The translations under genes were made by a program, and so were the position numbers. From contig DATITC010000063.1 of assembly GCA_035468175.1 (NCBI GenBank), positions 1 to 9,745 of the forward strand: a stretch of DNA of 9,745 nt, read 5' to 3'. Each line of letters opens with the position of its first letter. The first letter of the stretch is position 1. Positions 1 to 8,234 of the stretch are shown here, one piece after another. Origin of the DNA: JAVEDQ01 sp035468175. Its GTDB lineage: Bacteria; Actinomycetota; Actinomycetes; Frankiales; Frankiaceae. The notes beneath the pieces are model-generated. The model worked only from the letters and a program-made list of their open reading frames with translations. It was not told the DNA's origin and made no database searches.

Positions 1-714
1 GTCTCCGGGGTCGGCGCGCTGCAGATCGACTACCTGAAGGCGGTCTACGGCAACTTCCCGCTCATGCTGGCGCTGATCGTGCTCATCACCTACGTGCTGC
101 TGGTGCGCGCGTTCCGCTCGCTGCTGCTGCCGCTCAAGGCCGTCATCCTGAACCTGATGTCGGTCTCGGCGGTGTTCGGTGTGATGGTGCTGTTCTGGCA
201 GGACGGCCACGGAAGCGAGGCGGTGTTCGGGATCGCCCCGACCGGCGCCATCACGTTCTGGCTGCCGATCATGGTGTTCGCGTTCTTGTTCGGCCTGTCC
301 ATGGACTACGAGGTCTTCATCCTCGCTCGCATGCGGGAGGAGTACGACGGGACCGGCGACACCAACGCGGCGGTGGTTGAAGGCCTCGGACGCACCGGTC
401 GGCTGGTCACCAGCGCCGCGCTCATCCTGTTCCTGGCGTTCATCTCCCTGGCCAGCAGTCCCGGGACGGATATCAAGCTCTTCGCGACGGCCCTCGGGTT
501 CGGCATCCTGCTGGACGCGACGATCGTGCGTGCGCTGCTCGTGCCGGCGCTGGTCAGCCTGTTCGGCGAGTGGAACTGGTACCTGCCGAACGGCGTCGCC
601 AAGCTCCTGCGGGTCAAGCCGTCGCACGCGCTGCATGGCTCCGGCCAGCTCCCGCAGCAGCTCGACGAGGCGTCCCCCGAGTCGGACGAGGAGGCCTCCG
701 CCCCGGTGCACTGA
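1..714 (+). CDS. MMPL/RND-family membrane transporter, C-terminal part (5' end outside window)
   Basis: The frame is open from base 1, so the start lies upstream; 237 residues and the stop are present. Family members are inner-membrane exporters driven by the proton gradient, in Actinobacteria often moving lipids, siderophores or toxic compounds. About five hydrophobic segments are visible, near residues 21-40, 44-65, 83-101, 136-150 and 157-185, matching the last membrane bundle of MmpL-type proteins. The segment GLSMDYEVFILARMREEY (residues about 97-114), followed by RTGRLVTSAAL, is the family signature at the cytoplasmic end of that bundle. The tail after residue about 190 is hydrophilic, acidic and poorly conserved in character. 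It ends 13 bases before the stop of the converging M20 gene, with no obvious terminator between them. The family is clear; the substrate cannot be told. Confidence 0.93.
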   Translation, partial: VSGVGALQIDYLKAVYGNFPLMLALIVLITYVLLVRAFRSLLLPLKAVILNLMSVSAVFGVMVLFWQDGHGSEAVFGIAPTGAITFWLPIMVFAFLFGLSMDYEVFILARMREEYDGTGDTNAAVVEGLGRTGRLVTSAALILFLAFISLASSPGTDIKLFATALGFGILLDATIVRALLVPALVSLFGEWNWYLPNGVAKLLRVKPSHALHGSGQLPQQLDEASPESDEEASAPVH

Positions 715-727
715 CCCGCTGAGTCGT

Positions 728-1963
728 TCAGTCGCGCAGCGCCTCGAGTGCGGTCGCCACCATCAGCCGCACGCCGACCGCGATGCAGTCCTCGTCGACG
801 TCGAAGCCGCCCTGGTGCAGGTCGTACGCGGCGCCACCGGCTGGGCGGACACCCAGCCGGGCCATCGCCCCGGGCACGTGCTCCAGGTACCAGCCGAAGT
901 CCTCGCCGCCGAGCGACTGCCGGGTCGGCACGACCGCCCCGGCCGGCAGCGCCCGGTGCGCGGCAGCCTGCAGCACCGCCACGGCGGAGCCGCTGTTCAC
1001 CACGGGCGGCACTCCGCGGTGGTAGTCGACCCGCGCCGTGGCGCCATATGGGGCCGCCAGCTCGGTGGCGAGGCGGTGCACCACCTCGGGGGCGACCTGC
1101 CAGGCCTCGTGGTCGAGCATCCGCAGCGTCCCCTTGGCCAGCCCGGTGCGCGGGATGGCGTTCGGCGCCGAACCGGCCGAAATCATGCCCCAGACCAGCG
1201 TCATCGCTGACCGCGGGTCGATCACCCGGGTCAATGCGGCCGGAAGGTCGGCCACCACCCTGGACAAGGCGTTGATGAGGTCGACGGTGTTCTGCGGCCG
1301 GGAGGTGTGCCCGCCAGGACCCGAAAGGTGGAGGTCTATCTTGTCCGCGGCGGCGGTGATCGGCCCGACCTTGAGCCCGACGGTCCCGACCTCGATCGAC
1401 GGGTCGCAGTGCAGCGCGAACACGTACCGCCCCCCGGTCACCAGTCCGGCCCGTAGGACGTCGAGCGCACCGCCGGGCATCATCTCCTCGGCCGGCTGGA
1501 ACACGAGCCGGACCCGGCCCGGCAGGCCGTCCCGCTCGGCCAACTCCGCCAGGGCGAGGCCGGCCCCGAGCAGCACCGACGTGTGCACGTCGTGGCCGCA
1601 GGCGTGGCAGACGCCGGGCACCGTGGAGCGGTAGGGGACGTCTTTCTCGTCGTCGAGCGGCAGGGCGTCGAGGTCGGCACGGAGCAACACCTCCGGAGGC
1701 TGACCGCCGCCGTCGCCGTCCCCGCCGATGTCGCACCACAGGCCGGAGCCGACCGGGAGCAGCCGCGGGTTCAGGCCCTCCGCGGAGAGCCGGTTGGCGA
1801 CGAGGTCGGTGGTCCCGTGCTCTTCGCGGCCGAGCTCGGGGTGGGCGTGCAGCTGCCGCCGGAACGCGATCAGCTCATCGCCGTGCCGGGCGAGCCAGGT
1901 GGCCGCAGGATCGTCCGGCGCCGTCATCCCGGAACTCGTCCCGGACGTGATCACGGGAGTCAT
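728..1963 (-). CDS. M20D-family metal-dependent amidohydrolase (N-acyl amino acid / hippurate hydrolase type)
   Basis: A 411-residue cytoplasmic hydrolase, normal length for peptidase family M20D, which cleaves N-acyl or amide bonds of small amino-acid conjugates. The binuclear metal site can be read off: HACGHD gives Cys122 and His124, FQPAEE gives Glu159/Glu160, ALHCD gives His185, and the C-terminal DLHQGGF gives His383. RADLDALPL (residues 95-103) and the dimerisation-domain motif SGPGGHTSRP are also typical. I chose the ATG at 1963 because it overlaps the stop of the upstream ligase gene as ATGA and has AGGA at 1970-1973, six bases before it; a second ATG at 1926 (MTAPDD) is possible. 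Last gene of the minus-strand run. The substrate is unknown: amidohydrolases annotated AmiA/AmiB, HipO or IAA-amino acid hydrolase all belong here and cannot be separated by eye. Confidence 0.93.
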   Translation of the reverse strand: MTPVITSGTSSGMTAPDDPAATWLARHGDELIAFRRQLHAHPELGREEHGTTDLVANRLSAEGLNPRLLPVGSGLWCDIGGDGDGGGQPPEVLLRADLDALPLDDEKDVPYRSTVPGVCHACGHDVHTSVLLGAGLALAELAERDGLPGRVRLVFQPAEEMMPGGALDVLRAGLVTGGRYVFALHCDPSIEVGTVGLKVGPITAAADKIDLHLSGPGGHTSRPQNTVDLINALSRVVADLPAALTRVIDPRSAMTLVWGMISAGSAPNAIPRTGLAKGTLRMLDHEAWQVAPEVVHRLATELAAPYGATARVDYHRGVPPVVNSGSAVAVLQAAAHRALPAGAVVPTRQSLGGEDFGWYLEHVPGAMARLGVRPAGGAAYDLHQGGFDVDEDCIAVGVRLMVATALEALRD

Positions 1964-3177
1964 CCGACGTCCTGACCGAGCTCCGGACGCACCGCGTCGG
2001 CTCCTTCCGCATGCCGCACCTCGAGGTCGGTGAGGTCGACATCGACCGGGCGGTCGTTCTGCATCTCGGCGATGAGACTGTCCACCACGGCGGAAAGGTC
2101 CCCGCCATGGCGCCGCGCCACGTCGCGCTGGCGCTGGTAGCTCGCGCCCGTCTCCATGATCGCAGCGGCGTCGGCCAGCTCCTCCGAGCAGCCGAGCCGG
2201 GCCGCCAACGGGCTCAGATCGTCGATCAGCTCGGCGATGGCGTCGCGCAGCGGACGGGTGGCGCCGGAGTCGTCGAGAAGGATCCGGGCGTCGAGCCCGT
2301 ACCGAGCGGCCCGCCACTTGTTCTCACGGATCAGCCACGACGTCGGCCTCGGCAGCGAGTATCCGCGGTCGAGCTGGGTGTCGAACTGGTCGACGAGGCA
2401 CTGGCTGAGCGCGGCCACCGCGCCGACCTCCCGCAGCGTCGGCAGCCCGTCGCAGATGCGCAGTTCGACGGTGCCGAAGCCGGGGTGCGGGCGGATGTCC
2501 CACCACACCTCTCGCACCGACTGGACGGCATGCGAGGCGATCAGCGTTTCCATCAACTTCTCGAACTGGTCCCAGCCGGACAACTGGTAGGGCAGTCCGG
2601 CGGTCGGGAGCTGCTCGAAGATCTTGGAGCGTGCGGACGCGAGGCCGGTGTCGTCGCCCATCCAGAACGGCGACGAGGCGGACAGCGCCAGGAAGTGCGG
2701 GACGTAGAAGGTGAGCGCGTTGACGATCGGGATCGCCTTCTCCGGCGCGCGCACCCCGACGTGCACGTGCACCCCGAAGATCTGCAGCTGACGAGCCATC
2801 TGCTGCATCTGCTCGACCAGCATCGCGTAGCGCGGGCTGGGACTGATCTTCTGGGTGGACCAGTCGGTCATCGGATGCGAGCCGCTGCACATCACCCCGA
2901 GACCGCGCTTGGCCGCGGCCGCGCTCACCTCGGCGAGGGTGGCGCGAAGGTCCGCCTTCGCTTCCGACACGGTCGTGCAGACGTCGGTGATGATCTCGAC
3001 GGTCGACTCGAGCAGCTCGTGCTTGGCCTTCGGATGCTCGTCGTCCTCGGGCGCGGTGAGTTCGGCGAGGATCTCGCTGGCAGCGCTGCGGAGGTGGCGG
3101 GTCTCGAGATCCACGAGCTCGAGTTCCCACTCCACGCCGAGGCTGGAGCGCGGCGAGGACGCGAAGGGGATGTGCAC
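1960..3177 (-). CDS. YbdK-type carboxylate-amine ligase (glutamate-cysteine ligase family 2)
   Basis: A 405-residue ATP-dependent ligase of the GCS2 family, which joins a carboxylate (in studied members the gamma-carboxyl of glutamate) to an amine. Signature segments in order are GVEWELELVD (14-23, acidic metal-binding strand), FGVHVHVGVRAPEKAI, ALSASSPFWMGDDTG and IRPHPGFGTVELRICDG; RENKWRAARYGLDA follows near the C-terminal third. It is somewhat longer than typical members because of an acidic tail of about 30 residues. The GTG start is well supported: AGGAGG at 3184-3189 lies six bases upstream. The stop overlaps the start of the amidohydrolase (ATGA, 1960-1963). Actinobacteria make mycothiol rather than glutathione, so a role in glutathione synthesis is not implied; weak glutamate-cysteine ligase activity is reported for the family, but the physiological product is generally unknown. 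Confidence 0.92.
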   Translation of the reverse strand: MHIPFASSPRSSLGVEWELELVDLETRHLRSAASEILAELTAPEDDEHPKAKHELLESTVEIITDVCTTVSEAKADLRATLAEVSAAAAKRGLGVMCSGSHPMTDWSTQKISPSPRYAMLVEQMQQMARQLQIFGVHVHVGVRAPEKAIPIVNALTFYVPHFLALSASSPFWMGDDTGLASARSKIFEQLPTAGLPYQLSGWDQFEKLMETLIASHAVQSVREVWWDIRPHPGFGTVELRICDGLPTLREVGAVAALSQCLVDQFDTQLDRGYSLPRPTSWLIRENKWRAARYGLDARILLDDSGATRPLRDAIAELIDDLSPLAARLGCSEELADAAAIMETGASYQRQRDVARRHGGDLSAVVDSLIAEMQNDRPVDVDLTDLEVRHAEGADAVRPELGQDVG

Positions 3178-3183
3178 GACTGC

Positions 3184-3189
3184 CCTCCT
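3184..3189 (-). promoter_or_regulatory. Strong ribosome binding site of the YbdK-type ligase
   Basis: AGGAGG on the minus strand followed by a six-base spacer and GTG at 3177. It fixes the GTG as the start of the ligase and is the best Shine-Dalgarno sequence in the window, where several other genes have none. Confidence 0.85.
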
Positions 3190-3207
3190 GCCCCGCGTCC
3201 AGCCGTT

Positions 3208-3567
3208 TCAGGCACTCCAGCGGTCGACCGCGTCCTTGGCCCGCTGGCCGACCCGCCACTGCTGGTAGCCGAGCAGCAGGAACAGCACCGCGATCACCCC
3301 GTCCCGGATGCGCGTGCTCGTGTGGTTCTCGAGAAAGATGCTCGCGCCCTCGACGACGAAGCCGATCGCGTAGAGCACCACGAACCAGCGCAGCCCGGTC
3401 TGCCGTAGGGCCACCTGCATCGCCAGGTCCTCGAGGCCCTCAGGGGCGGGCTCGCGGTTGCGGATGGCCCGTTGGATCAGCCGACGTCGGTCGCCGGGCC
3501 GGCTTGGGACGGCTCCACCGTCCTTCCCGCCGTCCCCGGTCACGCCATCGGGAGCCGACTCGCTCAC
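3208..3567 (-). CDS. Small two-helix membrane protein of unknown function
   Basis: I do not recognise this family. About 119 residues: a hydrophilic N-terminus rich in Gly, Asp and Arg (about 45 residues), an amphipathic stretch (LEDLAMQVALRQTG), then two predicted membrane helices (LRWFVVLYAIGFVVEGASIFL and IRDGVIAVLFLLLGYQQW) separated by a short polar loop (ENHTSTR), and a basic tail. This suggests an inner-membrane protein with both ends in the cytoplasm. The GTG at 3567 (reading MSESAPDG) has GGGAGG nine bases upstream; a GTG three codons earlier (3576) touches that same sequence directly and is less likely. The stop is 30 bases before the ligase GTG, so the two genes are probably co-transcribed. 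A real gene is likely from length, base use and position. Confidence 0.72.
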   Translation of the reverse strand: MSESAPDGVTGDGGKDGGAVPSRPGDRRRLIQRAIRNREPAPEGLEDLAMQVALRQTGLRWFVVLYAIGFVVEGASIFLENHTSTRIRDGVIAVLFLLLGYQQWRVGQRAKDAVDRWSA

Positions 3568-3593
3568 CCCTGCCACCCTCCCGTCGCCGTCAT

Positions 3594-3645
3594 GACCACA
3601 GCTGCCGCTGCCAGAATCGCAGACGTGGTTCTCGCCGCTGTGGTC
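3594..3645 (-). repeat. Inverted repeat in the gap between two minus-strand genes (possible mRNA hairpin)
   Basis: GACCACAGC at 3594-3602 is matched exactly by its reverse complement GCTGTGGTC at 3637-3645, with a 34-base spacer. It sits in the 87-base gap between the PH-like gene (stop 3655) and the small membrane protein (start 3567). A hairpin here could act as an attenuator or an mRNA processing/stability element; an operator is also possible. There is no T-tract on either side, so it is not a classical terminator. Only the repeat itself is observed. Confidence 0.4.
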
Positions 3646-3654
3646 GTCGCGGGG

Positions 3655-4053
3655 TCAGCGCAGACCCAGGGCCCGGGCCAGCCGCAGCGATTCCTTGTAC
3701 GAGCGGTCCGGCACCAGCAGCGTCCGCAACCCCAGCGGCGTCGTCAACGGGAGGACGACCATCCGCCCGGTCGTGATCGGAGCACCGGGACGCAGGTTCC
3801 GTCGATCGAAGGCCACGTCGAACCACTCACCGTCGCGGTAGCTGCTGGGCTTGCGAGTCCGCAGCAGCAACAGCCGCTTGTTGGTGAGCAGGATCCAGCG
3901 CCGACCGGTGAGGACCTGCCCGAGGAACCGTTCGGCCACGGCGGTCAGCCGCCCCACCCCGTCCGGGTCCCGCAGCACGCCGCGCAGCAGGACCTCGGTG
4001 AACTCGCCGCGATCGAGCGGGAACGAGGCGATGTCCGGCGGCTTCTTCGACAT
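3655..4053 (-). CDS. Small cytoplasmic protein resembling bacterial PH-like domains
   Basis: A 132-residue protein without signal peptide or membrane helix. The segment RRWILLTNKRLLLLRTRK (about residues 51-68), followed by alternating hydrophobic strands (EWFDVAFDRRNL, GRMVVLPLTTP, RTLLVPD) and a C-terminal helix (YKESLRLARALGLR), looks like the strand pattern of YokE/bPH-type pleckstrin-like domains, where a 'LTNRRLLL' strand is characteristic. That is a resemblance read by eye, not a search result. The start ATG at 4053 has GGGGAG eight bases upstream. It lies 52 bases after the mutase stop and is probably co-transcribed with it. No catalytic residues are recognisable; the role is unknown. 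Confidence 0.75.
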   Translation of the reverse strand: MSKKPPDIASFPLDRGEFTEVLLRGVLRDPDGVGRLTAVAERFLGQVLTGRRWILLTNKRLLLLRTRKPSSYRDGEWFDVAFDRRNLRPGAPITTGRMVVLPLTTPLGLRTLLVPDRSYKESLRLARALGLR

Positions 4054-4105
4054 CAGCCGGGCTCCCCGATCGGCGCCGTAGTCGGCCCCGTGCTCACGCG
4101 CGTGC

Positions 4106-5696
<1,591 letters not shown>

Positions 5697-5704
<8 letters not shown>

Positions 5705-5723
5705 CTGTTGCCCGCATGTACAT
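5697..5723 (-). CDS. Possible leaderless 8-codon upstream ORF (MYMRATDV) overlapping the mutase start
   Basis: On the minus strand a -10-like TACGAT (5736-5731) is followed after exactly seven bases by ATG at 5723, the spacing of leaderless actinobacterial transcripts. That ATG is not in frame with the mutase. It opens MYMRATDV and stops at TGA 5699-5697, a few bases inside the mutase gene, whose ATG is at 5704. A ribosome finishing the short ORF would sit over the mutase start, which has no good Shine-Dalgarno of its own. The coding call is inference; only the ORF, the spacing and the overlap are seen. Confidence 0.3.
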
Positions 5724-5730
5724 GGGGTCG

Positions 5731-5736
5731 ATCGTA
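5731..5736 (-). promoter_or_regulatory. Putative -10 element of the mutase operon promoter (TACGAT)
   Basis: TACGAT on the minus strand fits the TANNNT consensus of the housekeeping sigma factor and lies seven bases before an ATG (5723). It overlaps an 8-bp palindrome TCGTACGA (5732-5739), which might be an operator. No good -35 hexamer is visible. The transcription start would be at about 5723, giving a 19-base leader to the mutase ATG at 5704. Confidence 0.4.
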
Positions 5737-5771
5737 CGAAGCCCGCACCGTGCCGCGTCGGCGAGTCCCCG

Positions 5772-5777
5772 TAGCCT
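5772..5777 (+). promoter_or_regulatory. Putative -10 element of purine nucleoside phosphorylase (TAGCCT)
   Basis: TAGCCT matches TANNNT and ends eight bases before the GTG at 5786, so the expected transcription start falls at or next to the start codon. There is no Shine-Dalgarno sequence before the GTG, consistent with a leaderless mRNA. No clear -35 element is seen. Together with the opposing TACGAT this makes 5705-5785 a compact divergent promoter region. Confidence 0.45.
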
Positions 5778-5785
5778 CGCCGATC

Positions 5786-6631
5786 GTGAGTACCGCCGCT
5801 CCCACCGGACCCGACGCTGCCGCTTCGGCCCGACGGTTGGCCGCGGTGACCGGGGTCGAGCAACACGACGCGGCCGTGGTGCTGGGCAGCGGTTGGAGCG
5901 CCGCCACCGACGCCCTCAGCGACCGCGGCATCGGGGCGGCGGCCGAGGTCGCGCTGACCGATCTGGGCCTGCCGGGCCCGTCCGTCGAGGGCCACGGCGC
6001 GACCGTCCGCTCGGTACGCATACCGACCGGCGCCGGCGAGAAGCGGGTGCTCGTCTTCCTCGGCCGAGTGCATGCCTACGAGGGACACGACCTGTCGGTG
6101 GTCGTGCACCCGGTCCGCACCGCGGTGGCCGCCGGCTGCACGACCGTCGTGCTGACCAACGCGGCCGGCGGACTGAACCCTGCCTACGGTCTCGGCGACC
6201 TGGTCCTGATCAACGACCATGTGAACCTGACGGCGCGGTCGCCGCTGGTCGGCCCGCAGTTCGTCGACCTCAGCGACCTCTACAGCCGCCGGCTCCGCTC
6301 GTTGGCCCGCGAGGTCGACCCGTCGCTGGCCGAAGGCGTGTACGCCGGGGTCCCTGGACCGCACTTCGAGACGCCGGCCGAGATCCGGATGATGCGGACG
6401 TTGGGCGCGGACCTGGTGGGGATGTCGACGATCCACGAGGCGATCGCTGCCCACGCCGCCGGGGCCGAGGTGCTCGGGTTGTCGCTGGTCACCAACGCCG
6501 CCGCCGGCTCCGATGCAGGCCCGCACGCCGAGGGCGCGACGTCGATCGACCATCTCGACGTTCTCGCGGTCGGTCGGTCGGCGGCGCCCCGAGCGGGCGC
6601 GCTGATCGCGCAGCTGCTCGCCCGCCTCTGA
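5786..6631 (+). CDS. deoD: Purine nucleoside phosphorylase (trimeric PNP/MTAP family)
   Basis: A 281-residue cytoplasmic enzyme of purine salvage, splitting (deoxy)inosine or (deoxy)guanosine with phosphate into base and (deoxy)ribose 1-phosphate. Family landmarks are VVLGSGW (31-37, phosphate loop), LGRVHAYEGH (92-101, with His96), LTNAAGGLNPAYGLGDLVLI (123-142), GVPGPHFETPAEI (188-200, with Glu195), VGMSTIHE (211-218, Met213) and SLVTNAAAG (233-241, with Asn237 for purine recognition). The MSTIHE form and the overall length resemble mycobacterial DeoD more than the hexameric E. coli DeoD, which is an unrelated subfamily with the same gene symbol. GTG 5786 is chosen because it fits the N-terminal length of the family and lies eight bases after a -10-like element. 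The gene is divergent from the mutase operon. A phosphosugar mutase, its neighbour in mycobacteria, lies about 2.9 kb further on. Confidence 0.95.
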   Translation: MSTAAPTGPDAAASARRLAAVTGVEQHDAAVVLGSGWSAATDALSDRGIGAAAEVALTDLGLPGPSVEGHGATVRSVRIPTGAGEKRVLVFLGRVHAYEGHDLSVVVHPVRTAVAAGCTTVVLTNAAGGLNPAYGLGDLVLINDHVNLTARSPLVGPQFVDLSDLYSRRLRSLAREVDPSLAEGVYAGVPGPHFETPAEIRMMRTLGADLVGMSTIHEAIAAHAAGAEVLGLSLVTNAAAGSDAGPHAEGATSIDHLDVLAVGRSAAPRAGALIAQLLARL

Positions 6632-6693
6632 CGCCACCCGCTGACGCCACCCCCTGACACCACCCGCTGACACCACCCCGCTGACGCACCCGC
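6629..6693 (+). repeat. Five-unit tandem repeat of about 13 bp, each unit beginning TGA
   Basis: The units begin at 6629, 6642, 6655, 6668 and 6682 and have lengths 13, 13, 13, 14 and 12. The form is TGACGCCACCCGC with A/G and C/G variants (TGACACCACCCGC in units 3-4). The first TGA is the stop codon of the phosphorylase gene. Because 13 is not a multiple of three, the first three units put a stop in each of the three plus-strand frames; the fourth returns to the original frame. It resembles a small minisatellite grown by slippage. No hairpin or T-tract makes it a classical terminator. Confidence 0.85.
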
Positions 6694-6736
6694 GGCTCGC
6701 GCGGCGCCCTTCCCCGCGCCGGTCCCGTCGACGTCG

Positions 6737-6742
6737 CACTCT
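6737..6742 (+). promoter_or_regulatory. Putative -10 element of the lipoprotein hydrolase (CACTCT)
   Basis: CACTCT keeps the A and T that matter most in a -10 element and ends seven bases before the GTG at 6750. No Shine-Dalgarno sequence precedes that GTG, so a leaderless transcript is plausible. A single weak hexamer in GC-rich DNA is not strong evidence. Confidence 0.25.
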
Positions 6743-6749
6743 GCGTGTT

Positions 6750-8213
6750 GTGCCTGCTGCTTCGCGCGCCGCCCGCTGGAGTGCGGCGCTCCTGCTGATC
6801 GCCGTCCTCCTCGCCGCCTGCAGTTCGGGATCGTCCGGCAAGCCGGTCGCGGGCTCCTCGCCCGGTGCGTCTGGTGCCCCCGGTGCCGCCGCCTCGGTGC
6901 CGGAGTCGGTCTTCGACGTCCCCGGCGTCCCGTCCCCCGGCACCCCACCGCAGTACGACAAGGTGCAGGTCCGCCGGTACGGCTCGCCCGACGCACCGAA
7001 GGTGCCCGTGCTGGTTCCCGGCACCGTCGCCGGTGCCGCCGACTTCGACGTGGTCGGTCCCTACCTCGCGTCCCACGTCCCCGGGGTGCAGGTCTGGGCG
7101 CAGATGCGACGTGAGGGCGCCCTCGTCGACAACGCCGTGCTGATGAAGGGCGCGACCGGTCAGGCGACCCAGCAGCAGGTCTTCGACTACTACGTCGGCT
7201 GGCTCACGAACAAGGCGATCACCGACCACTACCAGCCGTTGAAGAACGCCGACTACGCCTTCGCCAAGAACTGGGGCCTCGCCGTCGCAATGGGCGACCT
7301 CCGCAACGTGGTAACCCTGGCTCGAGACGGCGGCAAGCGGCAGGTGATCCTCGGCGGACACTCCCTCGGCGGCTCGGAAGCCGCCATCTACGCCGCCTGG
7401 GACTTCGCCGGTAGTCCGGGTTTCCGCGACCTGTCCGGCATCGTCTGCATCGACGGTTGCTCGTTCCCGCCGGGCCTTCGCGCCAACCCGGACACCGCCT
7501 CGGTGGCTGCGGCGCAGAAGGCGATCTCGCAGATGGACACCAAGGGACCGTGGCTCGACCTGCTGGGCGTCGGTCTGCCGTGGATCTCCGGCGCACTGGG
7601 CGAGATGTCGGCGCTCGCCGCCCACGTGGACCCGAACGGCAGGTCCATCGCCCAGGAGTTCACGCTGCTGCCACCGGCGTTCAAGCCCGGCGTCCCGGTC
7701 ACCAACGCGGCGCAACTCGGCTTCGGCTTCGACGCCAAGACGTCGCCGGCTGCGTTGGCCCTCACCCACATCACCTCGGGGCACCTGTCGGGGACAGGCA
7801 ACCCGCAGGGCTGGGTCGACGACGGGCCGACCCCGGTCGAGAACCTCGCATCGGCGTTCTCGAAGGAACCGCTCGGCGCGATCGACTGGTATTACCCGCA
7901 ACGGCTGACCCTCGACAACCAGGCCGCGTCCGCGTTGCAGACCACCCCGGTCACCCAGCTCCTGGGGCTGCGCGCGACCCACGCCGCCGAGGTCGACGTC
8001 CCGCTCTACGCGATCCAGACGTCACTCGGCGGCCGAGCGGACGCCGTCGCCAAGGGTGCCCAGCGCTACAAGAGCATGTCGAAGATCCCGAGCGTGCAGG
8101 TGGTCAACCGGCCCGACTACAGCCACCTCGACCCCCTGCTCGCCCGACCGAGCGACAATGCCTTCCTGCAGACGGTCGTGCCGTGGCTGACGCAGCTTGC
8201 GCCTCGACGCTGA
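6750..8213 (+). CDS. Secreted lipoprotein with alpha/beta-hydrolase fold (putative esterase/lipase-type hydrolase)
   Basis: A 487-residue exported protein. The first 24 residues form a lipoprotein signal peptide: basic start (SRAARW), hydrophobic core (SAALLLIAVLLAA) and lipobox LLAAC with Cys24, so the mature protein should be tethered to the outer face of the membrane. A Ser/Gly/Pro-rich linker follows to about residue 55. The nucleophile elbow GGHSLGGS (202-209, Ser205) after strand RQVILG, together with VLVPGTVAG upstream (oxyanion strand) and a C-terminal PDYSHLDPLL (His459), supports a serine hydrolase triad; I could not assign the acid residue with confidence. The middle of the chain carries a large insertion relative to minimal alpha/beta hydrolases (cap or lid). 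GTG 6750 is the only start that gives a proper signal peptide. Substrate unknown; a lipid or ester at the cell surface is a guess. Confidence 0.88.
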   Translation: MPAASRAARWSAALLLIAVLLAACSSGSSGKPVAGSSPGASGAPGAAASVPESVFDVPGVPSPGTPPQYDKVQVRRYGSPDAPKVPVLVPGTVAGAADFDVVGPYLASHVPGVQVWAQMRREGALVDNAVLMKGATGQATQQQVFDYYVGWLTNKAITDHYQPLKNADYAFAKNWGLAVAMGDLRNVVTLARDGGKRQVILGGHSLGGSEAAIYAAWDFAGSPGFRDLSGIVCIDGCSFPPGLRANPDTASVAAAQKAISQMDTKGPWLDLLGVGLPWISGALGEMSALAAHVDPNGRSIAQEFTLLPPAFKPGVPVTNAAQLGFGFDAKTSPAALALTHITSGHLSGTGNPQGWVDDGPTPVENLASAFSKEPLGAIDWYYPQRLTLDNQAASALQTTPVTQLLGLRATHAAEVDVPLYAIQTSLGGRADAVAKGAQRYKSMSKIPSVQVVNRPDYSHLDPLLARPSDNAFLQTVVPWLTQLAPRR

Positions 8214-8214
8214 G

Positions 8215-8233
8215 CCGCGCCGCCGAGGCGCGG
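8215..8233. terminator. Hairpin between convergent genes, likely bidirectional terminator
   Basis: CCGCGCC (8215-8221) and GGCGCGG (8227-8233) form a perfect 7-bp all-GC stem with a 5-base loop. The hairpin fills the 21-base space between the stop codons of the hydrolase (+) and the transglycosylase (-). There is no T-tract, which is usual for putative actinobacterial terminators. The position is the main support. Confidence 0.55.
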
Positions 8234-8234
8234 A

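Noticed and set aside
306..1739. Long minus-strand frame opposite the MMPL gene and in another frame of the amidohydrolase
   Set aside because: Arg/Pro/Ala-rich composition without motifs; both overlapped genes are securely identified.
2011..3408. Long plus-strand frame opposite the YbdK-type ligase
   Set aside because: Antisense shadow; the ligase has full family motifs and a strong ribosome binding site.
3628..3636. TTCTCGCC in the operon gap as another copy of the 9245-9384 repeat
   Set aside because: Only about eight or nine bases of the core (GGCGAGAAC in reverse) are shared; too short to claim in GC-rich DNA.
6703..6720. Short GGCGC/GCGCC hairpin as terminator after the phosphorylase
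   Set aside because: Five-base stem, eight-base loop, no T-tract; such hairpins are expected by chance in this GC content.
6489..7982. Long minus-strand frame opposite the lipoprotein hydrolase
   Set aside because: Composition of a GC-rich antisense frame; the plus strand has a signal peptide, lipobox and catalytic motifs.
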